Shown here: piece after piece, positions 1 to 12,167 of the stretch
Layout: every line of letters begins with the position of its first letter
Position numbering within the stretch: the stretch's first letter is position 1
Assembly: GCA_019137255.1 (NCBI GenBank)
Contig: WPDH01000028.1
Location: 1-64,000 of the forward strand
Source: Corinectria fuckeliana
Lineage: Eukaryota > Ascomycota > Sordariomycetes > Hypocreales > Nectriaceae
Direction of reading: 5' to 3'
Length of the DNA: 64,000 bases
The notes under the pieces: model-generated
Seen by the model: the letters and a program-made list of their open reading frames with translations, nothing else
Told to the model about the DNA's origin: nothing
Databases searched by the model: none
Translations under genes and position numbers: made by a program

Positions 1-1930
1 ACTTAATATTACTACTTAATATAATTAGTAAGATTATTAAAATAGTTATTAGTAAGCATATTATAACTATAGTAAAAGAGAAGAAGCTACTACCCTTAGG
101 GCAAATAGGTAATAAGCTTAGAAAGTTAATAAAGCTAGCCCTAGCTATAGTTGTTAAAGTAGTATATATAGTGTGAGCCTAATATAGTCTTGCCTTTCTT
201 CTCTAGCTTAACTTTATAAGAGCTTTTAATAATATTAACTATAGACAACTTATTACTACCTTATAACTAAAAGGATTCTCTAGATAGCTCTTAGTATAAC
301 TTACTAGCTACCTTATATTATAAACAGCACAGCTCTAATTTAATAGCTAAACCTCTAACCTAATTAAAGTTAAAGTGAGAGTCCCCTAAGAATCCCCTTT
401 ATTACCTATTTTATTTATCCTTTTTATTTCTAGCCTTTATAAAGCCCTTAATAATACCCTTAGGATATTAGTTGTTAGATTTACAGATAATATAAACCTG
501 CTAGTATTTAGCTGTAATATAAAAGAGACTTAAACCTAGCTTAAGGCTGTATAGAAAATATATAATAATTAGGCCTAAATAAATAGTATAACTTAGAAAC
601 TAGATAAAATATAACTCCTCTACTTTACCTGTAAATATATAGCAGACTAGATATAGATCTAACTTAGAGACTTAATAGTATAGCCTACCTAAACCTATAG
701 GTTTCTTAGACTCTTTTTTTATTATAAACTACTATAAGGCCTATATATAGACTATCTTAAAGGGAAACTTAAGTGCTAATACTAGGCTCTTACTATAATC
801 ACTATAAGTATATAAGAGGTTAGCCTTAAAAGAGTAAGATTAATCTATATATAAGTTATCTATTTTACTATAGTCTATAGTGTAAGAGCTTATTATACCC
901 TAACAGCTCTTAGTGGCAAGCCTTAAGGTATTATATAAGCACTTATATTAGAATAGACTTAGAACCTACATATAATAGTAGAGGCCTATAAAGCTATACC
1001 TACTTGCCTACTAAAGATAGAGCTAGCTGTCCCCTCTCTTAATATCTATCTTAATAAACTAGCCGCCTAATTTTATAGCTATACTAAGAGATAAAATACT
1101 ACTTAGCTTATTAGGGCTACTACTATTATAGCTTTAAGGTGGATTTACTATAAGTAGCAGTAAGAACTATAGTAGTAACTATAGTAAGAAGTTAGAGATT
1201 AGCTTAAAAGCTAGCTTTCTTATAAAGAGCGTAAACTAATATTAGTAGTGATAAAAGCTCACACTCTTTCTAAATAGACTATATAATAGACTTAACTCTA
1301 AGATAAAACAAGAGAGCACTAGAGGACTAATTAACTTAAACTAGCTAAAGCTTATCTCCCTGCTAATAATAAAAGAGTATTATACTTATACTAAGATCTT
1401 AATAAATATTAAAGCTTAATACTTATATAACTATAGACAGGAAAAATTAGTCTTAAGAGCTTTCTCTTCTAGAGGTATATACCTAATATGCTTTCACTAT
1501 AATACCTATATAAGACTAGTAAAAAAACACCTAAACATATTATTATCTTTTACTCTAAGTATACTAAATAATAAAGATACCTAATAAACTTACTATAGAA
1601 CTAATATAAGTTTAGGCTCTAACTATCTAAGCGTAAAACTACTTAACTGCTTACCTAGTAGTTTCTAAGCTAATATATTATCTTATACTATAAACTAGCC
1701 TTATAAATTTATAGTAACTATAATTAAGTTTATAGCCTTATAATAAAAATAGTATACTACTACACTAAGTACTTCTTACCCTTCTTATAAAGAGTATAAA
1801 ATACACTTAGAAAAAGCTATAAAAGGTAAAAAACTAGCCTAATTATAATAGCTGCTAATCCTAATTAAATCCTTTAACCCCCTATTAAAATCCTCTAAGC
1901 TTATAATACTAACTTATAGACCTAACTTAA
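1..1930 (+). mobile_element. Relic of a non-LTR (LINE, Tad1-like) retrotransposon, RIP-mutated
   Basis: Reading codons from 378 in one frame gives a recognisable LINE reverse transcriptase with RIP-type damage. Around 384-420 the family motif PQGSPLSPILF appears as P-stop-ESPLLPILF. At 480-491 the catalytic FADD box reads FTDN, two G-to-A changes. Downstream in the same frame come NLLVF (495-509) and KLDKI-stop-LLYFT (near 597-630). Near 963-1076 lies a conserved-looking stretch beginning NLHIIVEAYKAIPTC. The frame is held for about 700 nt, so the copy died by point mutation and not by indels. Many stops are TAA or TAG where CAA, CAG or TGG is expected. The 5' part lies outside the window and the 3' end near 1930 is a guess. 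The element is dead. Confidence 0.72.
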
Positions 1931-2698
1931 ACCCGCGCCTTTACTACTTACTATCTAACCCTATATATCTATATTACTCTCCTTCACGCCTTTACTAGTA
2001 GTAGTATTATTACTAGCCTTACTAGCCTTATTATTACTATTACTATCCTTCTTACTAGTTCTCTTAGGAGCTAATAACCTAACTACTATAAAGATAAGAA
2101 CACTCCTTAGACAGGTAAGAGCTAGAACTATAATATATTTAAGGCGCTTAAGCACCTTAGTAATATAGTTAATCCTGCTAACTAGTATATTAAACTAGTT
2201 AGATGTTAAGCCTATAGTTACTACTATAGGCGTAATATATACACACTTAAGAGCCTAACTTTTTGCCTAAAAGGCTATATCTTTAAGCCTCTTAAGCTCC
2301 TCCCCCTACACACTATTAGCTTATATACACACTATAAAACTAACTTACACTTATATTATTAGCACCCCTCTCTTACTAGAGAGCCTTCACTAGGGCTTAA
2401 GTAGTAGTAATAGCAGTAAACAGCAGGGCTTTATATGTTTTATACATATAAGTATAAGCTATATAGCCACCTGCTATAATATTCACCTAGTCTTAGTAAA
2501 AACCTGCTATACTATTCTTACCTATCTGTATAATACACACAGAACAGAGGATAGCTTATACCACTCCCTCTAGAGTAGTAGACTTCTCTCTTAAAGTAGT
2601 AACACTCTTCACCTTAGCCTGTCTCTTTCTCTTAGCCTATATAAGATCAGCCTAGATATATAGCGGATTTATAGCAAAAGAACTTACTCTTATAGCTA

Positions 2699-2795
2699 GT
2701 ATTATTATTATTATTATTATTAGAATTTATATATAAACAGATTAACATATATAACTATATCTCTCCTGCTAAGAGACTATACTAGGTTTATTATC

Positions 2796-2845
<50 letters not shown>
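2699..2845. repeat. ATT/TTA trinucleotide microsatellites
   Basis: Two runs of the same trinucleotide, a short (ATT)n at about 2699-2721 and a longer (TTA)n at about 2797-2845, lie within the RIP block. They probably arose from a poly-A/T-rich transposon tail or by slippage. Confidence 0.85.
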
Positions 2846-2846
<1 letters not shown>

Positions 2847-3637
2847 GTTATTATCCTCAGCTATATAAAGTTAGCTACTATAATAAGACTATAATAAAGC
2901 TATAGTATAAGCAGCTAAAAAACAAATATATTAATAAATCCTAGAAAGAATATATATTAGTATATATTTAAGACCTAAAGCTAATATAAGCCTAATAAAA
3001 AGCCTAGAGGGAAGCTACTTATAGAGGTATTAAAAAGGGAAGAAAGAAAGAAAGATATTATAACCTAAGAGACTAAATAATAAACAATAATAAAAATCTG
3101 TATAGCTGCTAACAGCTGCTAACAGCTGTTAAGTATTAGGTCTATACCAGCCTCTAGCTACTAATAACTACACTACTAGCTAACCTACTAATAGCTAGCT
3201 AACCTACTAGCAGCTAGTTCTACCCACTTAAAATCCCAGGCTCTTAGCTATAACTATAAAGCAACCTAGATATACCTAGCTAGTATAATCTTAATACTTA
3301 ACCGCTCTGCTCTTATAGCAGACTAGGTGCTTAACATTTAGTTAACTATTTCTCCCTCCTTCACTCCTTTTTTCTTTTTTCCCCTTTTTTCTTTTCTCTT
3401 TTTTCCTCTTCCCTCTTTTTAATTTTTTCTTAGCCCCCTAGGAAATAAGATAACTTTAGTCCTAGCAAAAGGACTATTTACTTACATATAGTAATAGTAT
3501 AAGAGGCTTAACCTGAGCCCACTATATAAAGAATATAAGTTTTTATCTAATTCTATAGTTTTTTCTGTATCTATATAGAATAAAAGTACTATCTACTGTT
3601 TAGGTCTATAAAGTATAAATAAATAAATAAATAAATA

Positions 3638-4440
3638 ATAATATATTAATAATATATTATCTTAGACTTCTTATATAAGATAATAGTCTAATACTAGTTT
3701 AATTTACCTTTTAGCTAAGCTAAGTACTTTACTTAGTATTCTAAAAAAAAATATAAGTAACTAAAAGAGATAATATATTAATAATAACTTACTACTAGTA
3801 TCTCTAATTTCTTATATAATATTAGCTCTCTTATATATAGTAAAAACTCTAGACTTATAAACTTTTTTAATATATACCTTAAGGTTTAAAAAGTAAGTAA
3901 ACTAGTAGTCCTAGTAAAAAAGGTTAATAATATATTATTAATATATTATTAAAAACTTATATTTTAGTATAACCTCTTACTAGTTATTAGTATATAATAA
4001 AAAACCTTACCTAGTAAAAAAATAACTATATTATTCTCCTAGTAAATAGTTAGTAAGAAGAAGATAATATATTATTAATATATTATAATATAATAGTAAG
4101 TAGTTTTATAAGCCTAGTAGTAACTTATAATACTTTTACTACTTTTAGTAAGTTTACTATTATAATACTTAAAGTATTATAAGTAGTTATTAAGTAAATA
4201 CTTAGTTTACTAAGATATAATACTTTATTAATATATTATTAATAAGCATAAAAGAAAAAAAGGTAATATATTATTAATTAATTACTATTAGGTATAATAT
4301 AGTATAAGAGAGAGAGAAGAGATAATACTTTATTAATTAATTATTAGTATAACAGGTAAAAAAAGGAGAAAAATAGTTATAATATTAAAAAAAGAGAAAT
4401 TTTTTATAAGTATAAGAGAGTAATATATTAATTAAGCTTA
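3638..4440. repeat. Interspersed TAATATATTA palindrome cluster
   Basis: The 10-bp palindrome TAATATATTA, or close variants such as TAATATATTATTAATATATT, recurs every 50-200 bp, near 3641, 3769, 3930, 4063, 4228, 4265 and 4426, within otherwise unrelated AT-rich DNA. Regular recurrence of a perfect palindrome exceeds what base composition alone would suggest by eye, but the composition is so skewed that a statistical test is needed. It may be a decayed minisatellite or the internal repeat of a transposon. Confidence 0.5.
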
Positions 4441-4492
4441 GCTAAGAGGTGCTCTACTTTTTCTAAATTCTAACTAATTATAATTATTAGAC

Positions 4493-4581
4493 CACCCCTC
4501 AGGTTAACTCACAAAAAACCCACTTTAACCCCTACTAGCGCTACCACCCCTCAGGTTAGGGCCGGGGTCACCCCTCAGGTT
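4493..4581. repeat. Three direct copies of CACCCCTCAGGTT at the edge of the AT block
   Basis: Exact 13-mers lie at 4493-4505, 4545-4557 and 4569-4581, all in the same orientation. They are the last sequence before the DNA becomes GC-rich and end about 10 bp before the composition boundary. Clustered terminal repeats of this kind are typical of the subterminal region of a fungal DNA transposon. No matching inverted copy was seen at the other side, which may lie outside the window. Confidence 0.7.
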
Positions 4582-4589
4582 GTCTACAT

Positions 4590-7500
4590 CCCCGGCCGCG
4601 ACCTCGAATGGCGAATAGAACATTGGCCTAATTACTTTGTACGAAGTGCCATGTAACTCGGTTGACCAAGTTGAACCACCATGCCCGACCGTTATTTACC
4701 TTCACACCAAGAAATGGAGAGACCAGGGGGGGGAAGGGGGGGTGGAAGGGGAGAGGGAAGTGATGGGATGGGATGAAGACGATCAGGACATGTCCCTTGG
4801 GTCTGAAAACGCTCTACGAATCTACTTCGTATGTAAAAGTACATACAGAGTGATGGCCGCTGTCAAAGACGGCGACAAGCGACGAGGACGGGGAATGGGG
4901 AACGGCGTCTAGCCGGATACAGCTGTGATCGACCGATAGGCGTCTGTCTATCGAGAAGCCGGCCGTACGAAGTAGTCGTCCCCTGTTCCTTGTTCCTTGT
5001 TCCATATCCCAAGGCTAGAATTCCCCATGTCCCCCCCAAGAAGAGCCCAGAGGCTTGTCTACCTATCCCGCGAGCACGACTCCGAGTCGTCGGTTAGCCG
5101 TCCGTCAGTCACACGGTAGCACTGAAGCACGGCCATCAGGTTCGTCGGCAGTGACGACGAAGAGAGGGATCAATCAGGGAGAAGGGGGGAGAAGAAGAAC
5201 GAGGAGGGTGTAGAAGGGCTGCGATCCAGTAACCTTTACTACCAACTTCACCGCATGTCTCTCTCGTTGTCTCGGTTGAGACCAACGGCGTCTCGTCCGG
5301 TGTGTTCTTGCCAGCGTTCTACGACGTAACAGTATTTGCACTTGGGGTTTTTACGCCGTATACTTCGTACCTCCCCTCAAAGACCAGTTTTGTCTTCGTT
5401 GCGAGCTTTGATGTCGAAGCCCAACGTTCGAGCCACCTATTTGGTTGGTTCGCAGGCACCCACCCACCCAAGCAAGCAAGCAAGCACACCCAGCAAAGAC
5501 GCATCCACATCCGCATCGGCAACGAAGCACGGATGACGATGACGATGGCTTTCGATGTCTCTTCGACTCTGATTTGCCCCTGGCGTCTGGAACCTGGAAC
5601 TAGCTGCGGTGCGTTGCGTGTGCAGGTGTGTCTCCCAGCCATTGCCCAACGGTCCAGCTGCCGCCACACACAAAAGTGACGCAGCTGTCGTTTTGCGCAA
5701 TTACAGTGACACAAGCCACCTACTTTTCTCGAATAACTCGCTGTCCTCTATAGGCGCCCATCGGCCCATCGCCCTTAGAGACTGGAAATTTCCCGAGAGG
5801 CCCATGAGATGGGATATCGGGCTCATAGATCAAAGAGCTACCTAGGCGTCAATTGAAAAAGTAATAGATTAGATACTGGGGCTTTGGGGTTGCAACTTGT
5901 GTGGTGACAGGCGTGGTGGCAGGCCATGTTCCGGCGGCCACAGGTGACGCGTCCACGCGCGTGTTTTTCGCGTCTCGTCCCCACGCGTCTTGGATCACAG
6001 AGATTTCTTTAATGCCCTCTTTCCTACTAGGCATCGATCGATAGCCAGGCGGATGAATTAGAGGACCTTGAGGACGAAAGGGCCGTCCATTGAAGTATTC
6101 AACAACCCCAATTCAATAGATATGGGTTTCGATCTGGGTTGCCCTTTTAGTCCAAATGCGCATCCCATCCCGCTGCGCATCATCATCATCACCAACGACC
6201 CCTCACTTGGCCCGCCGTCCACGTCCCCCTCGGACAGAACAGCCCTACTATAAGGGGGGAGCTCTGCTGCAGCGGCTGCAGCGCCTTGCACGGCTCGCTC
6301 GCTCGGCCGCATTGTTTCTCTTGCCGCCGGCCTGCATTCGCACACTCATCAATCACATCACATCCACGGTTTCCCCAAGTTGGTAGAGTGAGCACCTTCT
6401 AGGCTAGACCCCTCCCTCCCCCCAAACCCAACCCTAGCAACGTTGGAAGCTCGTCCAGCCTCCCGCTTATCGCACGAGGAAGCTTCCGCGACGCCCATTC
6501 ATCAGTTAAAGGTATTGGCGGTGGCCGTCCAAAAGAAGGCCACCGCAGCCTTCGACTCCACCAACCACTAAGCTACGCATTATCCCGCACCACGGTGTAA
6601 GTAGTAAATATCCGTACATAGGTAGGCATGTATCATCAATTGACGGACGGTAGTCGTCGGTCGGTACCAAGTGGGAACAGGACACCAGAGGTGACCGAGC
6701 CTGACCTGTTAGGGCTCGAGCTGTGCTGGCTTTTTGTCTCACTTTCAACCACAACAACAAGCAGCACTGGTCAGATGCAGTTCTGGTCGCGTTTTTGACT
6801 CCCAAACAACGCGTCTCTCGCAAGTGGCCCTCGGCCGTCCAACGACAGGCGACGGTCCAATCCATCCATGGAGGGGGAAAGAGAGCTCTTACGTCGGGCT
6901 TGGACGCTGTCGGATCTTGTGGATGCAGCTCCGGCCATCGTGGTGCGTCCCGCGGCCACTCCCACACGACTTGGGCCGTACGACGCATATGCGTATGCAC
7001 GGCCCCGGGCAAGTTTAACACTGCCGCTTCCTGTTTAGGATGCGATTGATGTTGAGTTGCAGCACGCACGACGCAGACAAGAGACGCAGGCGTTCGACAA
7101 GGTAGGTACGGTATCTTACATTACCTGTCACAAACCACCTGCTATGGAAACCAACAATCTGCTTGCTGCTGCTACCCTAGGTTCCTACCAACGGTACCTA
7201 AATAGGTTGGACTATCACTCCCGTCTCCCACTGCAATCCGCCGCCCGTCTCTATCTATTCCCGTCCAGGGTCCCGAAGGTTCTCCTAACCCCCTTCCCCT
7301 ACATAGCATATGAAGCCAGACCTACTAGACCAATCTACGTAGTATTCCGTAAGTGTCCTGTTCCATCACCATCGAGGCCCCATCTGCCAGCCTGCACGCA
7401 CCATCGTCAAGCGTGCCCTTTGCCCACTGACCGCCGCTTGATCGACTCCTACGGGCGCTGCCGGGGTGGACTTTGCCAAGGGCGCCCACGCTAGCTCGCT

Positions 7501-9060
7501 GCGCCTGTTGGGGAGGGGAGGGGGGCTTCGTGCTAGGGGGTGTCAAGCACACGGGCGGTACCCGGTGCAGGTGCTGCGACGAGGTACCTCGGATGCCCAT
7601 CGTTTCGCGGACCTCCACTCAGCGAGCCTGCCACTAGCAGCGACCGCTGGAAACCCTCCTCTGGCAAAGGGCTGGGACAGCTAGTAGCCACCGGAGACCG
7701 CCCGTGGAGCGTGCGGGCGAAGGTAAGGTGCCTACGGGTAACCCAGTGGACGTCCAGGTACGAAGTACCGAAAGTACCTGGAGAGGTTTTGTAGGGTTCG
7801 CGCCACCCGGCGCTGCACCTACCGACTATTGGCCCACTCAGACGGCCCATGGGACGGCCCTGGACGGCCTGGATAGCGCTGTGGTGGGCGCGTGTGTGTC
7901 CTGTCCCCAGCGAACAGACCTCCAGCTAGGTACCACCTACCTACTACTAGTACCTACCGTCTGCACTGCTAGTAGCTTTGTACCTTCTGGGCATACTGTT
8001 ACTTCCATAGTAGTAGTATGGTAGGCTACCAGGGGCTTGGCTCTGGGTCGTCAGTGGAAGCCAGAGGGCCAGAAGAGATACCACCAGTGGGAACTGGGAC
8101 CCGACGGGAAGGAGCTCAGGTCCTCCAATACATAGCGTGCACACCTCCCGCCCGCCACACCCACCTACCCACCCACCTACCCTTCACTCCATCGCTCTTC
8201 TCTTCCCCTTCCTTCCTCACCTTTCACCATTCCAGTCTCTCGTTTGCGCCCATCCCCTTCCCGTCTTCCCCGTCCTCTCGTGCCTCGCTGTGCCTCTCTG
8301 TGCCGTCTGCCGGCCGGGTGACCTGAGCTGAGCTGTCAACATTTCTTTGCTGGCCGCCTGTCAGTCTATGTCTGTGTGCTTGTCCAACTTGGGACACACG
8401 ACTGCGACAGAGCGCGCGCGCGAGGGAGTAGTCTTGCGACCGGCAACCTCCTCAACCCGCCGACAACCACAACCACAACCACAACCACAGTCACAACCAC
8501 AGTCACAGTCACAGTCACAACCACAACAACGGCTGCGACATTACAACGACACCGGCACCGGCATTGTCAACAGCAGCACCTTTCTTTATTCTGGCCTATC
8601 TATCTACCTCACGCATACCTACCCAGCACTACCCGACACAGTTCGATCCCCCAGCTACTCCCGCGACGATCCTCCATTTCCTTGTGTTATTCTTCACGCG
8701 TCGCCTCTCTTCGCCTTGCGGCCCACCAACCACCTCCCCCTGGCGCTTCAACTAAGCGTTCCTATAACCCTCGGCTAAATTGGACGACTGGGTTGGTCTT
8801 CCGTCAACGACGTCTACCTTACACTTTTCGTCCCCGACTGCGACGTTGCTTCGTAACTCAACTCTAATCGCAATCACCAACCCTTTCCAGTACAAGCACT
8901 TCGCGTGACGCCGACCAGATCTAAGACATTGCTGTCACGTCCCGAAACACCCAGCGTGCCTCCTTTTGCCGCATCCCATCGTCACTCCTCTCGCCTACTT
9001 ATACCCCGGCGCCGCCAGTTCTGCGCGACACGGCGCAACCGCATACCTCTTTGCTCCACC
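4590..9060. other. Long gene-poor GC-rich intergenic region
   Basis: No ORF here shows a recognisable domain, a good ATG context with sustained codon bias, or plausible exon joins. The many short ORFs overlap on both strands, as expected of GC-rich non-coding DNA. Visible features are CT-rich tracts (8150-8330), an ACAACC-type simple repeat (8461-8530), and several copies of TACGAAGTA and TACCTAGGTA-like motifs. The last kilobase probably holds the promoter and a long 5' leader of the gene starting at 9061. Nothing else is supported. Confidence 0.6.
8458..8532. repeat. ACAACC/ACAGTC simple repeat in the presumed 5' leader
   Basis: A run of ACAACC units passes into ACAGTC units and back, about 75 bp long and purine-poor on this strand. 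It lies about 530 bp before the start codon at 9061, in a pyrimidine-rich region typical of the promoters and leaders of strongly regulated fungal genes. Confidence 0.8.
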
Positions 9061-10992
9061 ATGCCTCCCTTGCAACCTTTCGCGGCCCCTTGGTCGCGAG
9101 GCGCTCGCTGCGAAGACATGCTCAAGACTCCCGAGCCTACGACTGACGTCGACGCCCAACCGCCGTCTCCTCCGCGACCGCGATTCCGCATCAAGAGGAG
9201 GAATGCGTCCAACCTCAATGCGCCCACTCAGCAGTTTCTTGCCTCGGTAGCTGCCGCTGATATCCCCATCCCCAGCATCGAGGAGCCCCGTGTGCTCGAC
9301 GAGGAAATGGCCGACTCCATGTACCCCATGTCCCAGCTAAGCAGCATGGATGACATGCCCCTGACACCACACGGCGGCCAGGAGCGCATTTTCTCTCCCC
9401 CCAAGACCCCTGCGCCAGGACTCGTGCCCTCTCTATCACCAAAGCAGTACCCTAACTGGTCCATCGATTCGACCCTGAGCAGTCTGGAATCGAGCCCCGA
9501 GTATGAATCTAGCCGCCCCTCCACGGCTCACTCGACGCACACCAGCACCTCCTTGCTCAGCTACTTCTCGATCAGCTCCGAGGAGCTGAATCAATGTGTG
9601 AGCCCTGACACGGAAAAGGCTGATCGCTTTGGCGAGGCATCCGCCGCTGAAGATGCGGACAAGACCATCAAGGCCAAACCCAGCGCGGTGCCAAAGGGAA
9701 AGTCGAGGAGGGCTCGCTGGACAAAACCAACGACCCAGCACTTGTGGTCCACCTACATGATGTACCTGCAAGATCCCAAAGTTACACCGTTCCGCCTCGG
9801 TAAGAGCGGGATCCCCCCACACGGAGTCTGCTTGCGTGTTGCGCGAGAAGCAAAGAGGAGCTGGAAAGGAACCAACCCCAAGACGATTGCCGACAGCAAG
9901 AGCGGTAGCACGACGCCAACCGGGCAGAGCTCGGGCACCTTCGTCCAATGGCCCCATACTTGTGCCGTCACCCGCGCTCATCTCAGAGAGCTCTGCAAAG
10001 TCAACGCCAGGACAAAGTCGCGCAATCAGCAGTACATGGCCAACAGCCCAACTCCCTTTGGAAGGAGCGCGGCTCGCTTCTGGAACCGACGCTCTGCGCC
10101 AGCGCGATCTCCGTCGGTCTTCTCTGGCCAAGATATGGTCATGTCGTTGGCCGTCAGCACGTCCGAGTCCATGCAGCTGCAGGGACCTTTGGCCCAGCTC
10201 ACCAACTCGCAACCCGACCCTCAAACCGACACCCAACCCGAGGAACTCCCTCCTCAACGGTCGTACACGGAGGCCTTCCCCCCCTTTCCTGGCCACGAAC
10301 CTCTAGAGTCTGAGCCTGGCCAGCTCGCGTCGCCATTCACCACTCGAAGCTACGGCCCAAGCTGTTCAAGCTCGCTTCCCTCAAGCTTCGTCATTGATGG
10401 CGATCTGCGAAGGCAAAGTTACACTGCCGGACCGCGCCGAGCCCTGAAGTCTCCTGTCAGGCTGGCCCGCAGTCGGTCTACACAGAAGCGACGATCAAAG
10501 CAGCCGCTGCTGGAGCCTCGCAAGATCAAGCGACCCAGCCTCGGATCAGATCTCTGGGTGGATCCATCCTCAGTCGGCGAAGGGCTCAGTGCTGGATCGC
10601 ATATGCCCGAGTTCAGCTCCTCTGCTCTGGATGAGCGAGATAACTTGTTTGTGCCGCGAGCGAATCTCCAGGAGCTATTCGAGGCCTCTCGTCCTCTCCC
10701 TCCTCTGCCAACTCAACCGACTATGTTGGCACCCCCGGTAGAGACACCCCCACGACTGGGGTCGCCCTTCTCCCTCACAAGCTGCAGCCATTCTTTTCCA
10801 AACCGCTTAACCCATTCTTCGAGTATAGACATGGGAACGATCCGCCGGCCTTTCAATACTGTTCAGCAATCCACTGACAGCGGCCCGGTTACAAGGTCCT
10901 CACTGACCGCCCGGCTTGCCTACATCGACGAACGACTCAAAGACTTTCGCTCCCGGAGTCGACCTCGACGACGATCCGAATCGCCACTTTAA
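9061..10992 (+). CDS. Conserved low-complexity fungal protein with an RWTKPTTQHLW motif; function unknown
   Basis: Single exon of 643 aa. The open frame extends upstream to 8905, but the first ATG is at 9061 in a good context (CCACC before ATG). Most of the protein is Ser/Pro/Arg-rich and probably disordered. The exception is a dense segment at about residues 214-265: a basic run, then RWTKPTTQHLWSTYMMYLQD, then TPFRLG and a region ending AREAKRSWKG. Its many aromatic and charged residues suggest a short folded or DNA/protein-binding module. The C terminus is again basic (SRSRPRRRSE), with a short helical segment before it (LTARLAYIDERLKDF). I cannot assign a named domain. Nuclear location is possible from the basic clusters (KRRSKQ, RKIKRP). 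The gene has the usual GC-rich coding bias and the longest upstream gene-free region in the window. Confidence 0.85.
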   Translation: MPPLQPFAAPWSRGARCEDMLKTPEPTTDVDAQPPSPPRPRFRIKRRNASNLNAPTQQFLASVAAADIPIPSIEEPRVLDEEMADSMYPMSQLSSMDDMPLTPHGGQERIFSPPKTPAPGLVPSLSPKQYPNWSIDSTLSSLESSPEYESSRPSTAHSTHTSTSLLSYFSISSEELNQCVSPDTEKADRFGEASAAEDADKTIKAKPSAVPKGKSRRARWTKPTTQHLWSTYMMYLQDPKVTPFRLGKSGIPPHGVCLRVAREAKRSWKGTNPKTIADSKSGSTTPTGQSSGTFVQWPHTCAVTRAHLRELCKVNARTKSRNQQYMANSPTPFGRSAARFWNRRSAPARSPSVFSGQDMVMSLAVSTSESMQLQGPLAQLTNSQPDPQTDTQPEELPPQRSYTEAFPPFPGHEPLESEPGQLASPFTTRSYGPSCSSSLPSSFVIDGDLRRQSYTAGPRRALKSPVRLARSRSTQKRRSKQPLLEPRKIKRPSLGSDLWVDPSSVGEGLSAGSHMPEFSSSALDERDNLFVPRANLQELFEASRPLPPLPTQPTMLAPPVETPPRLGSPFSLTSCSHSFPNRLTHSSSIDMGTIRRPFNTVQQSTDSGPVTRSSLTARLAYIDERLKDFRSRSRPRRRSESPL

Positions 10993-12167
10993 TCATTCAA
11001 CACATTTTTCTTTGGTACATTTGCTCAACGTTCATGTTATCTTATGAGTTTTACGAGTACATTGACGCCACATACCGTCCCGGAGTCATTCGTCTTCCAT
11101 ACCAAAGGCGCACACCATACCCTCAACATGATGCATAGCTTAGACGGCAGCGAACTTTCGACAACATCTTACTGTTACTTCTACTTGCTCTTCTCCCCTC
11201 TTTCCTCTCTATTTAAGGGAAGCGGTCTTCGGCGACCCGAGTCGCTCTTTGACGAACTCAAATTGGATGGTTTTCTTGCCATTTCGCTTGAAACGATCTA
11301 CGGCTTCTTTTCTCTTTCTTGAATTCGGGACGATTTACCACTCATGACGATAATGATACGATGGAACGACAGCGATTAGGCCAAACAGAGCCTCAATATC
11401 GTGTTTTTGTTTTCTTTCAGCCTCGAATGCCATCATCAACCCTATATATGGGGACGGTGGATGGCAATGGCTGTGCACGAAGGGGTGCGCAAACCACTCT
11501 TACGGAACGACAATTGTTTATTAGGGCACTGATCGATCTGGAAGCTCTGTCCGGATGGGGGAGAACAAGCCCCATCCAAAAGACGGGAGAAGGATATTAG
11601 CCGTCCATAGAACGAGGAATGACATACTTGACCCAACCTCTTTGCCTCCCCTGCGCCTCGTGTGTGACTGCGATAGAGGTGGTGACCGACACGACATGCA
11701 ACTGCCACGCTGGGACTGATTCGGTTCCTGATCATTCCATTTTTCCATGAATTACCGTTGTATCTAAAGTATTATCTAGCTGTTGTATCAACATCCACCC
11801 TCTCACACGAGCGACAATGGGCCTTGACAACCTGAGAAGACTGGCGAACAGTGTATCGGTGTCGGGTTGTGTTTATTTGGCGATCATCGCCATCGCCAAT
11901 TAGCCTAGGCCTCCTAAAGGTTTGTAAGGCCGGTATAAGATGGCGGGCCAGCCGCTCTCGTGGGCCCCTGACCCGCGAGGCATGGCTCGTGTTCACCTAG
12001 ACTTCGTATCCGACACGGCATGGTGACATTCGGGGTTCGAGGCCGCCTCAGGCGACACGAATCGAACCTAAGAGGCGGCGCCTTTCGTTTCTCAAGGATT
12101 GCAAGCCAAAACGCACTTTCCCCATCCAACCAGAGATATTTGATGTTGTCAAGACATACTCCTCCTC
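10993..12167. other. Intergenic, 3' regions of convergent genes
   Basis: This lies between the stop codons of two convergent genes. ORFs at 11044-11322 and 11319-11600 lack coding character and probably fall in the 3' UTR. No repeat or RNA gene was recognised. Confidence 0.5.

Larger units (their letters stand above)
1..4590. repeat. AT-rich, RIP-degraded repeat block
   Basis: The whole stretch is dominated by A, T and TA dinucleotides, with CpG almost absent and stop codons in every frame, while the DNA after 4590 is ordinary GC-rich fungal sequence. This is the signature of repeat-induced point mutation (CpA to TpA changes on both strands), which Pezizomycotina apply to duplicated DNA. At least one retroelement relic can still be read (separate entry). 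No host gene is supported. The only listed ORF in it (1961-2155, minus) is a low-complexity K/T/S/N string. Whether the block is subtelomeric, centromeric or an interstitial AT isochore cannot be told from this window. Confidence 0.9.

Noticed and set aside
5302..5714. Overlapping 125- and 131-codon ORFs on both strands
   Set aside because: Mutual shadows over a GCAAGCAAGC-type repeat; neither has coding features.
6506..7069. 187-codon minus-strand ORF in the gene-poor region
   Set aside because: Rich in Cys/Trp/Arg without spacing patterns, overlapping several plus-strand ORFs of equal quality; not convincing as coding.
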